Shown in pieces: positions 52,044 through 60,933 of a stretch of DNA of 64,000 bases. Position numbers and translations under genes: made by a program. Origin of the DNA: Methylobacillus methanolivorans (lineage in GTDB: Bacteria; Pseudomonadota; Gammaproteobacteria; Burkholderiales; Methylophilaceae); the NCBI RefSeq assembly GCF_044751345.1, contig NZ_JBIWXY010000001.1, positions 1,860,001-1,924,000 of the forward strand. Direction: 5' to 3'. The notes under the pieces are model-generated. The model searched no databases, was not told the origin of the DNA, and saw nothing but the letters and a program-made list of their open reading frames with translations. Numbering within the stretch: position 1 is the first letter of the stretch; each line of letters begins with the position of its first letter.

Positions 52044-53783
52044 CTACTGATTGAGCTTTTCCAGTAAAGGTTCGATCTTGTCGATGTCGTAAGCGTTCAT
52101 GATCTTGCGTGTCAGCGGGATAATCGCTTGCAGCTCAGTCTGCAATACCTGGCGCTTGATGGTGAGCACGTGTGAAGGATGCATGGAGAACTGGCGCAAG
52201 CCCATGCTGAGCAACAAGCGCGTGAAATCCAGATCACCGGCCATCTCGCCACATACGGAAACAGGCTTGCCCAGCTTGTTGCCCGCCTTGATCGTCATCT
52301 CGATCAGCTTGAGCACGGCTGGGTGCGAGGGCTTGTACAAATGTGCCACTGCGTCATCGGTGCGGTCGATCGCCAGTGAATACTGGATGAGGTCATTGGT
52401 ACCAATGGAAAGAAAATCCAGTTCGCGGGCAAACGCCTCGGCATTGATGGCCGCAGCAGGAATCTCGATCATGCCACCCAGCTTGATTGCCTCATCGAAC
52501 GGGATATTCTCGGCACGCAGGCTTTCCTTGGCGCGTTCGAGTAGCGTCACTGTCTGGCGCAACTCGAACAACGAAGAAAGCATGGGGATCAATATCTTGA
52601 TCTTGCCGTAATGCGAAGCCCGCAGGATGGCACGTAGCTGGGTGTGGAAAATCTGCGGCTCAGACAAGCACAAGCGAATCGCACGCAAACCTAGCGCTGG
52701 GTTGGTACAGCTACGCGCAGCATCCGGGTTCATCTGCTTGTCAGCGCCCAGGTCCAGCGTGCGGATGGTGACTGGCATCCCTTTCATGGTTTCAGCCACG
52801 GTACGATAGGCGGCGAACTGTTCTTGCTCGTCCGGCATTTCGCGCCGGTTCATAAACAGGAACTCGGTACGATAAAGACCGATACCTGACGCCCCCACGG
52901 CCTTGGCCTTGGCAACGTCAGAAGGCACTTCAATATTGGCGTGCAACTCGACTTCAATGCCATCCAGCGTCACGGCTTTGGTGAGCTTGAGGCGCTTGAG
53001 CTTTTGCTGTTCCAGCTCCCACTCTTCCTGCCGCAGGCGATATTCGGCCAGGGTATCTTTATCCGGGTTGACGATCACGATGCCATGATTGCCATCGACA
53101 ATAATCAGCTCGCCATCGCGTATCAGGTCACGGGCGCGGTGCAACGCCACGATGGAAGGAATGCTCAGGCTACGCGCAAGAATGGCCGTATGCGAGGTAG
53201 CGCCGCCAACATCGGTGATGAACGCAGCAAACTGGTGATGCTTGAACTGAATAGCATCGGCAGGAGATACATCATACGCAACGAGGATTTGTGCACTTTC
53301 ATCCGGGCGTACTGCCTCACTGGGATGGCCCAGCAAGACCTTGATGATACGTTCCACCACCTGCACCACGTCCTGCTTGCGCTCACGCAGGTATTCATCC
53401 TCAATCAACTCAAATTGAGCCACTAGCTCATGCATCTGCTGCTTCAACGCCCATTCGGCATTGCACAGTTCCTGCTCGATGATGGCCTTGGGTTCCTCTG
53501 ACAAATGTTTGTCGGAGAGAATCATCAAATGCGTATTAATAAACGCGTCCAGCTCGGCAGGAGCATTCGCAGGCAATTGCTCACGCACAGCTTGCAAGTC
53601 TTGCTTGACGCGTTCCAGTGCTTGCTCAAAGCGAATAATCTCGGCCACCAGCGCCTTTTTCGGGATCTGGTAATGCACCACCTCGACGAGGGCGTTAGTG
53701 ACAAGATGGGCGTTGCCGATGGCAATGCCACCGGACACGCCAACACCGTGCATGGAGAAACTGACCTTGCTGCTCTGGGCCAT
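52044..53783 (-). CDS. ptsI: PTS Enzyme I (phosphoenolpyruvate-protein phosphotransferase)
   Basis: Takes phosphate from PEP and passes it to HPr. The 579-aa sequence has the phospho-histidine H198 in GGATSHTAILAR, the N-terminal HPr-binding helices, and the PEP-binding barrel with GIGLYRTEFLFM, FLSIGTNDLIQYSLAIDR and the catalytic Cys in SVCGEMAGD. It lacks the GAF domain of the nitrogen-type EI. With no sugar EIIC in the window, the chain EI-HPr-EIIA is most likely regulatory. It lies 42 nt after ptsH. Confidence 0.97.
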   Translation of the reverse strand: MAQSSKVSFSMHGVGVSGGIAIGNAHLVTNALVEVVHYQIPKKALVAEIIRFEQALERVKQDLQAVREQLPANAPAELDAFINTHLMILSDKHLSEEPKAIIEQELCNAEWALKQQMHELVAQFELIEDEYLRERKQDVVQVVERIIKVLLGHPSEAVRPDESAQILVAYDVSPADAIQFKHHQFAAFITDVGGATSHTAILARSLSIPSIVALHRARDLIRDGELIIVDGNHGIVIVNPDKDTLAEYRLRQEEWELEQQKLKRLKLTKAVTLDGIEVELHANIEVPSDVAKAKAVGASGIGLYRTEFLFMNRREMPDEQEQFAAYRTVAETMKGMPVTIRTLDLGADKQMNPDAARSCTNPALGLRAIRLCLSEPQIFHTQLRAILRASHYGKIKILIPMLSSLFELRQTVTLLERAKESLRAENIPFDEAIKLGGMIEIPAAAINAEAFARELDFLSIGTNDLIQYSLAIDRTDDAVAHLYKPSHPAVLKLIEMTIKAGNKLGKPVSVCGEMAGDLDFTRLLLSMGLRQFSMHPSHVLTIKRQVLQTELQAIIPLTRKIMNAYDIDKIEPLLEKLNQ

Positions 53784-53825
53784 AATCGGGTTATTCCTGA
53801 GGGGGGAGGAAAAGCATGAGAAAGA

Positions 53826-54095
53826 TTATTCTGGTTCGCCAAAACGGTCATTGATCAGCTTGACCAGCGCATCCATGGCAGCCTGCTCATCACTGCCATT
53901 GGTTTCCAGCGTGACTTTGCTACCCTTGCTGGCAGCCAGCATCATCACGCCCATGATGCTCTTGGCATTCACCCGGCGACCATTGCGTTCGATCCAGATT
54001 TCACTGGCATGCTGGCTGGCAGTCTGCGTCAGCTTAGTCGATGCACGAGCATGCAAACCCAGTTTATTGATGATTTCTATTTCTTGTTTAATCAT
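53826..54095 (-). CDS. ptsH: Phosphocarrier protein HPr
   Basis: Small 89-aa PTS carrier. It has the catalytic His of INKLGLHARAS (phosphorylated by EI) and the regulatory Ser of NAKSIMGVMML, the target of the HprK kinase encoded nearby. The ATG overlaps the EIIA stop (8-nt overlap), so the two are coupled. Both phospho-sites are intact, consistent with dual PEP- and ATP-dependent control. Confidence 0.96.
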   Translation of the reverse strand: MIKQEIEIINKLGLHARASTKLTQTASQHASEIWIERNGRRVNAKSIMGVMMLAASKGSKVTLETNGSDEQAAMDALVKLINDRFGEPE

Positions 54096-54498
54096 GATGC
54101 TTACATGCGTCCTTGGAAAAATGTACCACCCCGTCGCGCCCACCACTAATGGACTTATCAACCAGGGTCATGATGTTGTTGCCTTGCCGGTAAGTCAGTG
54201 CACGCACCAGCATGGGCAGGTTGACCCCTGCCACACCTTCTACATGGCCAGGAATCAGCAAATTCGTCACCAGGTTGCAGGGCGTGGCACCGTAGATATC
54301 AGAAAGTATCAGTACCCCCTGCCCTTCGTCCAGCTCCCTGATCATCTGCTGCGCCTGCGGCAACAAGCCGCTTGGATCATCATGGGTGCCCACGCCCAGT
54401 TGCCGCAATAATGGCGGGCGCGAGCCCATGACATGACTTGCACAGTGAATCAGGCTTTCACCCAGCGTACCGTGGGCAATGATGAGTATTCCTATCAT
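54088..54498 (-). CDS. PTS EIIA component, mannose/fructose family
   Basis: Cytosolic EIIA of 136 aa. The phospho-acceptor His is in GILIIAHGTLGESL, and SDIYGATPCNLV and the C-terminal fold match EIIA-Man. No EIIB, EIIC or EIID for mannose is present, and the gene sits between rapZ and ptsH, as in many Betaproteobacteria, where this EIIA acts as a signal-transducing acceptor of HPr phosphate. Partner proteins are unknown. Confidence 0.92.
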   Translation of the reverse strand: MIGILIIAHGTLGESLIHCASHVMGSRPPLLRQLGVGTHDDPSGLLPQAQQMIRELDEGQGVLILSDIYGATPCNLVTNLLIPGHVEGVAGVNLPMLVRALTYRQGNNIMTLVDKSISGGRDGVVHFSKDACKHHD

Positions 54499-54549
54499 GC
54501 TCTTGTTTCCTGTTGTGGCAGTGTGGCTACCTGCATGTTGCAGACCACG

Positions 54550-55392
54550 CTAATGCTGCTCCAATGACCGATGCCGAACCAGCACGCGATGTTGCTGATG
54601 GCGGAAATAACGTGCCAATCGCTCTGCCAGATAGACTGATCGGTGCTGACCACCAGTGCAGCCAATCGCTACCGTCAGATAACTGCGATTATCGGCAATG
54701 AAGCCAGGCAGCCAGCGCTCAATGAAATGGCGAATATCGTGATACATATCGTGCACGCTCTCGTGCTGCTCAAGAAAATCGCACACTGGCTTATCTTGCC
54801 CGGTTTGCGGCCTGAGCTCGACATCGTAATAAGGATTGGGCAAGCAACGTACGTCAAAGACATAGTCCGCATCCAGCGGGATACCGTGTTTGAACCCAAA
54901 AGAAGAGAACAGCAAGATCAACTCGCCATTTTTCTGGGTAACAAACTCCTTGACCCAGTGGCGCAAGGCATTGGCGCTGAGGTTGCTGGTATCGATACGC
55001 AAGCCCATGTCGACCAAAGGCTCCAGCAGATGGCGCTCGTGGCTGATGCTTTCAGCCAAGGTGCTGGTGTCGTTGCTCAAAGGATGACGGCGACGCGTCT
55101 CGCTGTAGCGTTTGACCAGTGTCTCGACATTAGCCTCAAGGAACAATACCTGCACATCAATGCCTTCGCTCTTGAGCTTGCGAATATTACCCGGCAAGGC
55201 CTCCAGTGAGGCGCTACGGGTATCAATGCTGATCGCCACGCGCTCATGCTGCACCTGGCTCAAGTGCTCAGAGGTTTGTGGCAACAAGGTGGCAGGCAGG
55301 TTATCGATGCAGTAATAGCCGCTGTCTTCCAGCAACTTGAGCACGATGCTCTTGCCTGAGCCTGAGAGACCGGTGACGATAACGAGCTGCAT
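54550..55392 (-). CDS. rapZ: RNase adapter protein RapZ (P-loop)
   Basis: 280-aa nucleotide- and RNA-binding adapter; in E. coli it steers RNase E to small RNA GlmZ and so controls amino-sugar synthesis. Walker A is TGLSGSGKS (7-15). Other family blocks are YYCIDNLPATLLP, RRRHPLSN, LLFSSFGFKHGIPLDADYVFDVRCLPNP, and the C-terminal AIGCTGGQHRSVYLAERLA (RNA-binding region). It lies 3 nt after hprK in the rpoN cluster. Whether Gly-type small RNAs exist here is unknown. Confidence 0.96.
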   Translation of the reverse strand: MQLVIVTGLSGSGKSIVLKLLEDSGYYCIDNLPATLLPQTSEHLSQVQHERVAISIDTRSASLEALPGNIRKLKSEGIDVQVLFLEANVETLVKRYSETRRRHPLSNDTSTLAESISHERHLLEPLVDMGLRIDTSNLSANALRHWVKEFVTQKNGELILLFSSFGFKHGIPLDADYVFDVRCLPNPYYDVELRPQTGQDKPVCDFLEQHESVHDMYHDIRHFIERWLPGFIADNRSYLTVAIGCTGGQHRSVYLAERLARYFRHQQHRVLVRHRSLEQH

Positions 55393-55395
55393 GGG

Positions 55396-56355
55396 TTAAT
55401 CCGCCTGGTGTTTGAGCTTTCTTGCCGTGCGCGCCATTTCGCGATGCTGGCGCTGCATGAACTGCTTGGTGCCGTTGATGCCACGCAGCAAGAGCATATG
55501 ATTACGCACGGCCACCTCGACCAATACCGCAATGTTGCGCCCGGCCGCGACCGGGATCACTACCTTGGGTACTTTCACATCGAGGATTTGCTCATGCTGG
55601 GATTTGATCTTGAGCCGATCTAGCGGCACCATGGTATCGGCCATTTCTAATTGCACGATGAGATCCAAGGGCTTGGTTGGCTTGACAGCGTTATCGCCAA
55701 ACAAGGCGCGAATATTGAGCACGCCCAGCCCACGCACTTCGAGAAAATCCTGTAGCAACGGCGGGCAACGCCCTTCGAGCCGGTCAGGCGCAATACGGTA
55801 GAAATCGACAATATCATCGGCGACCAGCCGATGTCCGCGTGAAATCAACTCCAGCGCCAATTCGCTTTTACCAATGGCGGGTGTGCCCTTGATCATGAGG
55901 CCAAAGCCCTGCACCTCCATAAAAACACCATGCTGGCTTTCCGAAGCGGCAACTGCTTGCGCAAGGTAGTGGCTCAGCACATCCATCAGGCCAGGACTAC
56001 GCAACGGTGAGGTAAACAAGGGCGTACTAAATTCATCCGAGGCTGCCACCAGTTCATCGGGAGCCTCTTCGCCATTGGCGACAATAATCGCGGCCAGGTC
56101 AGCAGAAAACAGATTCTTGATCGCCTGGAGCAATTCGCGCGTCTTGAGACTGCGCAGGTAATCCATTTCGGCACATCCCAGCACTTGCACGCGGTTGGGA
56201 TGCACAAAATTCAGGTGTCCAACCAAGGCCAGAGATGGCTTGGTCACCGTTTCACTCGTGAGGGGGTTATCGCCGCCAGCTAACCCTGATACCCATTTCA
56301 GCTTGAGTTTGCGGCGCGTATCCTTGTAGAGCTGGGTAACACTGATTTCAGCCAT
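55396..56355 (-). CDS. hprK: HPr kinase/phosphorylase
   Basis: Bifunctional enzyme that phosphorylates and dephosphorylates the regulatory Ser of HPr; 319 aa. The catalytic His is in SQHGVFMEVQG. The P-loop reads GTPAIGKS (157-164), in place of the common GxSGxGKS: still a Walker A but with Pro and Ala at the Ser and Gly positions. Downstream come LISRGHRLVADDIVDFY and EVRGLGVLNIRALFG. A ~108-nt gap with a long hairpin separates it from hpf. In Betaproteobacteria HprK is usually encoded in this cluster without a catabolite-repressor partner. Confidence 0.95.
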   Translation of the reverse strand: MAEISVTQLYKDTRRKLKLKWVSGLAGGDNPLTSETVTKPSLALVGHLNFVHPNRVQVLGCAEMDYLRSLKTRELLQAIKNLFSADLAAIIVANGEEAPDELVAASDEFSTPLFTSPLRSPGLMDVLSHYLAQAVAASESQHGVFMEVQGFGLMIKGTPAIGKSELALELISRGHRLVADDIVDFYRIAPDRLEGRCPPLLQDFLEVRGLGVLNIRALFGDNAVKPTKPLDLIVQLEMADTMVPLDRLKIKSQHEQILDVKVPKVVIPVAAGRNIAVLVEVAVRNHMLLLRGINGTKQFMQRQHREMARTARKLKHQAD

Positions 56356-56400
56356 GTGTGCTTAATACCTTGGAGAAAAACAGGGAGGAAACTGGCTGCC

Positions 56401-56441
56401 AGAGTGCCAAATCCATGCATGAATCATTGATCTGGCACTCT
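56401..56441. repeat. Long imperfect hairpin between hpf and hprK
   Basis: AGAGTGCCA (56401-56409) pairs perfectly with TGGCACTCT (56433-56441); inner ATC/GAT (56411-56413 with 56429-56431) and ATG/CAT (56415-56417 with 56425-56427) extend it to about 15 bp with two mismatches. On the plus strand it is followed by TTT, on the minus (gene) strand it is not. It may protect the end of hpf mRNA or cap an antisense transcript. Confidence 0.55.
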
Positions 56442-56463
56442 TTTGCAGCATTTCTAATGGGAG

Positions 56464-56793
56464 TTATTCAACGGCCTGCTGGTGCTTGAGGCCTCCAGAT
56501 GCCTGGTTATGGTTGCTGACTTTTTCCTTGTGCTTCACCACCTGGCGATCCAGCTTGTCAGCCAACGAGTCAATCGCGCTATACATGCTTTCTGCCCCGC
56601 ATTCAGCGTGCAGGTCGTTGCCCGGCACATGCAAGGTGGCTTCCGCCTTCTGCACCAGCTTCTCCACGCTCAGCGTCACTTTGAGGTCGATCACATGATC
56701 AAAGTGATTGCTAAGTCGGGCCAGCTTAGACTGCACATATTCACGCAGAGCTGGTGTAACGTCGAGATGATGTCCGGTCAGATGCAAATTCAT
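56464..56793 (-). CDS. hpf: Ribosome hibernation promoting factor (short form)
   Basis: 109-aa ribosome-binding protein that holds ribosomes inactive in stationary phase. The YfiA/HPF fold is clear: MNLHLTGHHLDVTPALREYV, KLARLSNHFDHVIDLKVTL and a basic C-terminus (LDRQVVKHKEKV). The length is that of the short HPF. It lies 30 nt after rpoN, the standard position. Confidence 0.95.
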   Translation of the reverse strand: MNLHLTGHHLDVTPALREYVQSKLARLSNHFDHVIDLKVTLSVEKLVQKAEATLHVPGNDLHAECGAESMYSAIDSLADKLDRQVVKHKEKVSNHNQASGGLKHQQAVE

Positions 56794-56823
56794 AACGCTC
56801 TCCTTACTTGAAAAACGCGCAAA

Positions 56824-58290
56824 TCAAAGCGACTTGCGCTGGTTGGCCGCGGGTATCTGTAGAGACTCGCGGTATTTCGCTATGGTTCTTCTTGCAACAA
56901 CTATGCCTTGTTTGCCAAGGATGTCGGTAATCTGGTTATCAGACAGTGGTTTTTTCGGGTTTTCCTCGCTCACCATCTGCTTAATCAACGCACGAATCGC
57001 CGTGGCAGAGCACGCGCCACCCGATTCCGTCGCCACATGGCTGCCAAAGAAATACTTCAATTCATAGACACCACGTGGTGTGAGCATGTACTTGCGCGTT
57101 GTCACGCGTGAAACGGTGGATTCATGCAGGCCAAGCTCGTCGGCAATTTCCCGCAGCACCAATGGGCGCATGGCCACTTCACCATGCTCGAAAAAGTTGC
57201 GCTGCCTGTCTACAATCGCCTGCGAGACGCGCAAGATGGTGGAGAAGCGCTGCTGGATGTTCTTGATCATCCATTTGGCCTCCTGCATCTGGCTCATGAG
57301 ATATTGACTCGAACTATCGCGGTTGCGTTTCAGGATACCGGCATACAGCTGGTTGATACGCAGCTTGGGCACGACCTCATCATTGAGGCTGGCAATCCAG
57401 ATGCCCTTGATCTTCTTCACCACGATCTCGTGCTGAATGTAATGATCCGAGGTGATATGACTGAACTCGCCGCCTGGACGAGGATTAAGCTGGGTCACCA
57501 GTTGCTGCACGGTTTTCAGCACATCGTCATCGCAATGCAGCAGCTTACGCAAGCGCGTGTAGTCGCGACTCGCAAGCAAGGGCAAATGTTGCTCGGCAAC
57601 CTTGATGGCCAGATCAACATAAGGCGTATCTTCTGGCAGCGCACGCAGTTGCAGCGCGAGGCACTCTGCCAGGTTACGTGCACCGATACCGGGCGGATCA
57701 AGGTTCTGGATATGCTTGAGCGCGGTTTCCAGCTCGAGCTGGTCAATTTCCAGCTCTTCCGGCATCAACTCTGCCAGTTCCTCCAGGGATTGCTCCAGAT
57801 AACCATCATCATTGATGGCATCCACCAGCACCATCGCCAGGGTTTGGTCACGCTCAGATAACGGCAGCAGCTTGATCTGGCTTAACAGGTGCTCACGCAG
57901 GGTGAGATTGACCGCCTCCTGGAAGCTGAAGTCATTGTCATCATCATTGTTGGCACCGCCCTCTTCCCAGCGGTTGCTGCCCTGGAAAGATTCAAAATAA
58001 TCATCGCCACCACCAAATTCATCAACGCGCGGCACATCTTCGCTCGCAGGCGCGGGTGTATCGCTGGCTGGTGTAGCGACCGCGACATCCGGTGCGGGGC
58101 TATAACTTTCCGACATTTCAGCCACACCATCAGGGCCATCAACACGCTCCAGCAATGGATTGGCCTGCAACAGCGACTCCAGCTCCTGATTAAGCTCCTG
58201 TGAAGACAGTTGCAACAGCTTGATCGACTGCTGCAACTGCGGCGTCAATGCCAGGTTCTGGGAAAATTTTAGCTGTAGACTTTGTTTCAT
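56824..58290 (-). CDS. rpoN: RNA polymerase sigma-54 factor
   Basis: Alternative sigma factor for nitrogen, carbon and other regulons; it needs an AAA+ enhancer-binding activator. The ATG at 58290 begins MKQSLQLKFSQNLALTPQLQQSIKLLQ, the Gln-rich region I, giving 488 aa. Region II is acidic (about 70-130). The C-terminal RpoN box reads VARRTIAKYRESLQIP and is intact. A start at 58404 would add unconserved sequence overlapping lptB. It follows lptB by 19 nt. Confidence 0.97.
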   Translation of the reverse strand: MKQSLQLKFSQNLALTPQLQQSIKLLQLSSQELNQELESLLQANPLLERVDGPDGVAEMSESYSPAPDVAVATPASDTPAPASEDVPRVDEFGGGDDYFESFQGSNRWEEGGANNDDDNDFSFQEAVNLTLREHLLSQIKLLPLSERDQTLAMVLVDAINDDGYLEQSLEELAELMPEELEIDQLELETALKHIQNLDPPGIGARNLAECLALQLRALPEDTPYVDLAIKVAEQHLPLLASRDYTRLRKLLHCDDDVLKTVQQLVTQLNPRPGGEFSHITSDHYIQHEIVVKKIKGIWIASLNDEVVPKLRINQLYAGILKRNRDSSSQYLMSQMQEAKWMIKNIQQRFSTILRVSQAIVDRQRNFFEHGEVAMRPLVLREIADELGLHESTVSRVTTRKYMLTPRGVYELKYFFGSHVATESGGACSATAIRALIKQMVSEENPKKPLSDNQITDILGKQGIVVARRTIAKYRESLQIPAANQRKSL

Positions 58291-58309
58291 CTCTCTAATT
58301 CTGCTTTGA

Positions 58310-59032
58310 CTACAGGCGGAAATCCTTGCCCAAGTAAACTTCTCTGACACTTTCGTTATGGATGATCTCGCCGGGTTTGCCTGATGCAAAGACACGGCCT
58401 TCATTCACGATATAAGCCCGATCACAGATGCCCAATGTTTCACGCACATTATGGTCAGTAATCAACACCCCGATGTTACGCTCCGTCAGAAAACGTACGA
58501 TCTTCTGAATATCCAGCACCGCAATCGGGTCAATCCCGGCAAAAGGCTCATCCAGCAAAATAAAGCTGGGGTTGGTTGCCAAGCATCGGGCAATTTCCAC
58601 GCGGCGACGCTCACCGCCGGATAAACTCACCGCCATGCTGTTGCGTATATGGGTGATATGGAGTTCTTGCAGCAGGGATTCAAGCTGCTCCTTTTGCTGC
58701 TCAGCCGTCATGTCTTGCAACTCGAGGATCGCCTGGATATTTTCTGTCACCGTCATCTTGCGGAAGATTGAAGGCTCCTGGGGGAGATAGGCCAAGCCCA
58801 TGCGTGCACGCTGATGGATAGGCATGCGGCTCAAATCCTTGCCGTCGAGCAAGATGCGTCCGCCATCTAGGGGGACCAAACCCACCATCATGTAGAAACT
58901 GGTGGTTTTACCCGCGCCGTTTGGCCCCAGCAAGCCCACCACTTCACCACTATTGAGTTGCAGCGAAATATCCTGCACTACCGTGCGGGACTTATATTTC
59001 TTGCGCAAACTTTCTACGATTAATTCACTCAT
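58310..59032 (-). CDS. lptB: LPS export ABC ATP-binding protein LptB
   Basis: Cytosolic ATPase of the LptB2FG complex that pulls lipopolysaccharide out of the inner membrane. 240 aa with Walker A GPNGAGKTTSFYMMVGL, Q-loop YLPQEPSIFRKMTV, signature LSGGERRRVEIAR, Walker B FILLDEPFAGIDPI and the switch His of ITDHNVRETL. It lies between lptA (85 nt upstream) and rpoN. Confidence 0.97.
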   Translation of the reverse strand: MSELIVESLRKKYKSRTVVQDISLQLNSGEVVGLLGPNGAGKTTSFYMMVGLVPLDGGRILLDGKDLSRMPIHQRARMGLAYLPQEPSIFRKMTVTENIQAILELQDMTAEQQKEQLESLLQELHITHIRNSMAVSLSGGERRRVEIARCLATNPSFILLDEPFAGIDPIAVLDIQKIVRFLTERNIGVLITDHNVRETLGICDRAYIVNEGRVFASGKPGEIIHNESVREVYLGKDFRL

Positions 59033-59117
59033 TTATGCAATATCTATCGATGCCATCTCTAATCAAACACAGTACCCTGGCCCCTTTATCACCAGACCAC
59101 TGCGCTTATCATCAGTT

Positions 59118-59657
59118 TCAGGGAGTCTCTGTGGCTGGCTTCTTCTTGGGCTGAATAATGGCGCGCACACGTCCTGTCGGCGTTGCAGGTGTCGCTGCCT
59201 GGGAGCCACCGCTGATCACCTCGGCATATTCAGCGTTCGCGTCATACATGATGTAGTCGCCATGCACGATATCCTCACCGCGCTTGACCCATGCCTTGGT
59301 AAATAACTGCACCTTGTCCATGCGTCCATCATACTCTATCCGCTGACCACTGCCTTCCATGTATTCGTTCTTGCCATCACGCTTCTGCTTAAAGGTGGTT
59401 GGGTTGCCATAAGAGGTGCTGTGCTGAAAGCCTTCCTTGTCTTCACGCACAACCAGCTTGTCGCCACGGATCACCAATGTACCCTGGGTCAGGATCACAT
59501 TCCCGGTATAGGTACTGGTCTTCTTAGCATCATTCACCTGTACCGAATCAGCCTCCAACTCAATCGGTTTATCCCGGTCTGCCTTTTCGGCATAGGCAGT
59601 CGCTGACAACATGCCGATCAATAGGGCAGGCAATAAAGAACAACGCAAGTTGCGCAT
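59118..59657 (-). CDS. lptA: LPS transport periplasmic protein LptA
   Basis: Forms the periplasmic bridge for LPS between LptC and LptD. The ATG at 59657 starts a signal peptide (MRNLRCSLLPALLIGMLSATAYA) and has GGAG 5 nt upstream; the 179-aa product then shows the beta-jellyroll OstA blocks PIELEADSVQVNDAKKTSTYTGNV and LVIRGDKLVVREDKEG. A longer open frame (to 59912) overlaps lptC's tail and is not used. The C-terminus is Lys/Pro-rich. Confidence 0.93.
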   Translation of the reverse strand: MRNLRCSLLPALLIGMLSATAYAEKADRDKPIELEADSVQVNDAKKTSTYTGNVILTQGTLVIRGDKLVVREDKEGFQHSTSYGNPTTFKQKRDGKNEYMEGSGQRIEYDGRMDKVQLFTKAWVKRGEDIVHGDYIMYDANAEYAEVISGGSQAATPATPTGRVRAIIQPKKKPATETP

Positions 59658-59682
59658 AGGGTCTCCGCTGAAGAATATCGTT

Positions 59683-60396
59683 CTATTTGGTTTTAGTTGG
59701 CTGCTTGGCATTTTTGCTATTCCCGGCTGGGGTAGATTTGCTGGCCTTGCTCGCCGCTGGCTTGGCGGCGGCCTGCCTAGGCTTGCTGGCGGCCTTGGGC
59801 TTACTTGCCTGCGGCTTGGCCGCTGGGCGCTCATAATGGCTACGCACTCGCTTATTGAGCTGTATGGTTTGATTCTTCTTGTCGTAATACATCCCCACCG
59901 CATGCACGACACTCTTGGGCCCTTGGGTAATGACCACTGGCTGGTCGGTAGATGCGATTTCCTTATCCGGCTCCACGCGCAGGTATTGCGTTGTCAACGT
60001 CATCTCTGGGCGATCAGCAAAGGCAGGCCTGACCACACGCACATCATCGCGAAACTCGACCACATCGCCCTTGCTGGACACATGGCCGCGCTTGCCTTCA
60101 ATCGTCGTTGTCGGCTTGCCAACGCCAAATTGGGTGAAATGTGGATTGGTCAGCTCGGTGCTGTCATCATCCGGGTAATGCCGCATTTCAGATGCCTTGA
60201 GGATATGGCTGATCGCCCCCGTTGCATCAGTCTTAGTCGTGACAAAATTGTTCAGGATGTAATCCGGGTCGTGACGTGTCGTCCCATCCACGCGCGGCTC
60301 CGGTGGCTGCACCGTACGATCGATCCACAGCGTGATCAAGGCCAACAGGCCCAGCACGGCTAGTGGAAACAGAATGGTATTGGTACGTCCTTGCAT
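59683..60396 (-). CDS. lptC: LPS export protein LptC with Ala/Lys-rich C-terminal tail
   Basis: Bitopic inner-membrane protein that hands LPS from LptB2FG to LptA. One transmembrane helix (about 8-24) precedes the periplasmic beta-jellyroll (about 40-185), with TLTTQYLRVEPDKEIASTDQPV and AVGMYYDKKNQTIQLNKRVR typical of LptC. Residues 190-237 form an unusual Ala/Lys/Pro tail with histone-H1-like repeats, not needed by the fold. It lies 25 nt before lptA and 9 nt after kdsC. Confidence 0.9.
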   Translation of the reverse strand: MQGRTNTILFPLAVLGLLALITLWIDRTVQPPEPRVDGTTRHDPDYILNNFVTTKTDATGAISHILKASEMRHYPDDDSTELTNPHFTQFGVGKPTTTIEGKRGHVSSKGDVVEFRDDVRVVRPAFADRPEMTLTTQYLRVEPDKEIASTDQPVVITQGPKSVVHAVGMYYDKKNQTIQLNKRVRSHYERPAAKPQASKPKAASKPRQAAAKPAASKASKSTPAGNSKNAKQPTKTK

Positions 60397-60405
60397 ATCG
60401 CTTGA

Positions 60406-60930
60406 TTACTTCAAATAAGGCGCCATTTGGGCATCAAACGTGCCTTGCGCCTTCATCAGCATCTCACAGACTTCACGCACCGCGCCAAAGCCTGCCTGAC
60501 GCTCGGTCGTGTAGTGGGCATATTCCTTCACTAGCGGCATGGCATGCGGCACGGTGATTGCCAGGCCAGCACGCCGCATGGGCGGGATATCAATGACGTC
60601 ATCGCCCATGAACAAGCACTCTTCAGCAGAAACCCCCTGCTTTTCCAGCAAGTCGTTGAATGCCTCGAGTTTGTCATCAATGCCCTGGTAGATAATGCTG
60701 ACGCCAGTGTTCTCGGCACGCTTGACCACAACATTGGACTTGCGCCCCGTGATATACGCCATACGGATGCCAGTGTTCTTGAGCATCTTCATGCCCAGGC
60801 CATCCTGTGAATGGAACACTTTATATTCCAGGCCATCATCACCCAGCATCAAGCCACCATTGGTCAAAATACCATCCACGTCGAACACTGCTACCTTGAT
60901 GCGCTTTGCGCGCTCTTCTACTGAAACCAC
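60406..60930 (-). CDS. kdsC: 3-deoxy-D-manno-octulosonate 8-phosphate phosphatase
   Basis: HAD-family enzyme that removes phosphate from Kdo-8-phosphate in the Kdo branch of LPS synthesis. 174 aa with the nucleophile motif FDVDGILTNGG, the second motif YITGRKSNVVVKRAE and GDDVIDIPPMRRAGLAI, all typical of KdsC tetramers. It starts with GTG 3 nt after kdsD, so the two are translationally linked. Confidence 0.96.
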   Translation of the reverse strand: MVSVEERAKRIKVAVFDVDGILTNGGLMLGDDGLEYKVFHSQDGLGMKMLKNTGIRMAYITGRKSNVVVKRAENTGVSIIYQGIDDKLEAFNDLLEKQGVSAEECLFMGDDVIDIPPMRRAGLAITVPHAMPLVKEYAHYTTERQAGFGAVREVCEMLMKAQGTFDAQMAPYLK

Positions 60931-60933
60931 GTT

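Noticed and set aside
59658..59912. N-terminal extension of LptA (85 residues)
   Set aside because: It overlaps the lptC tail in another frame and would bury the signal peptide; the ATG at 59657 has a proper ribosome-binding site.
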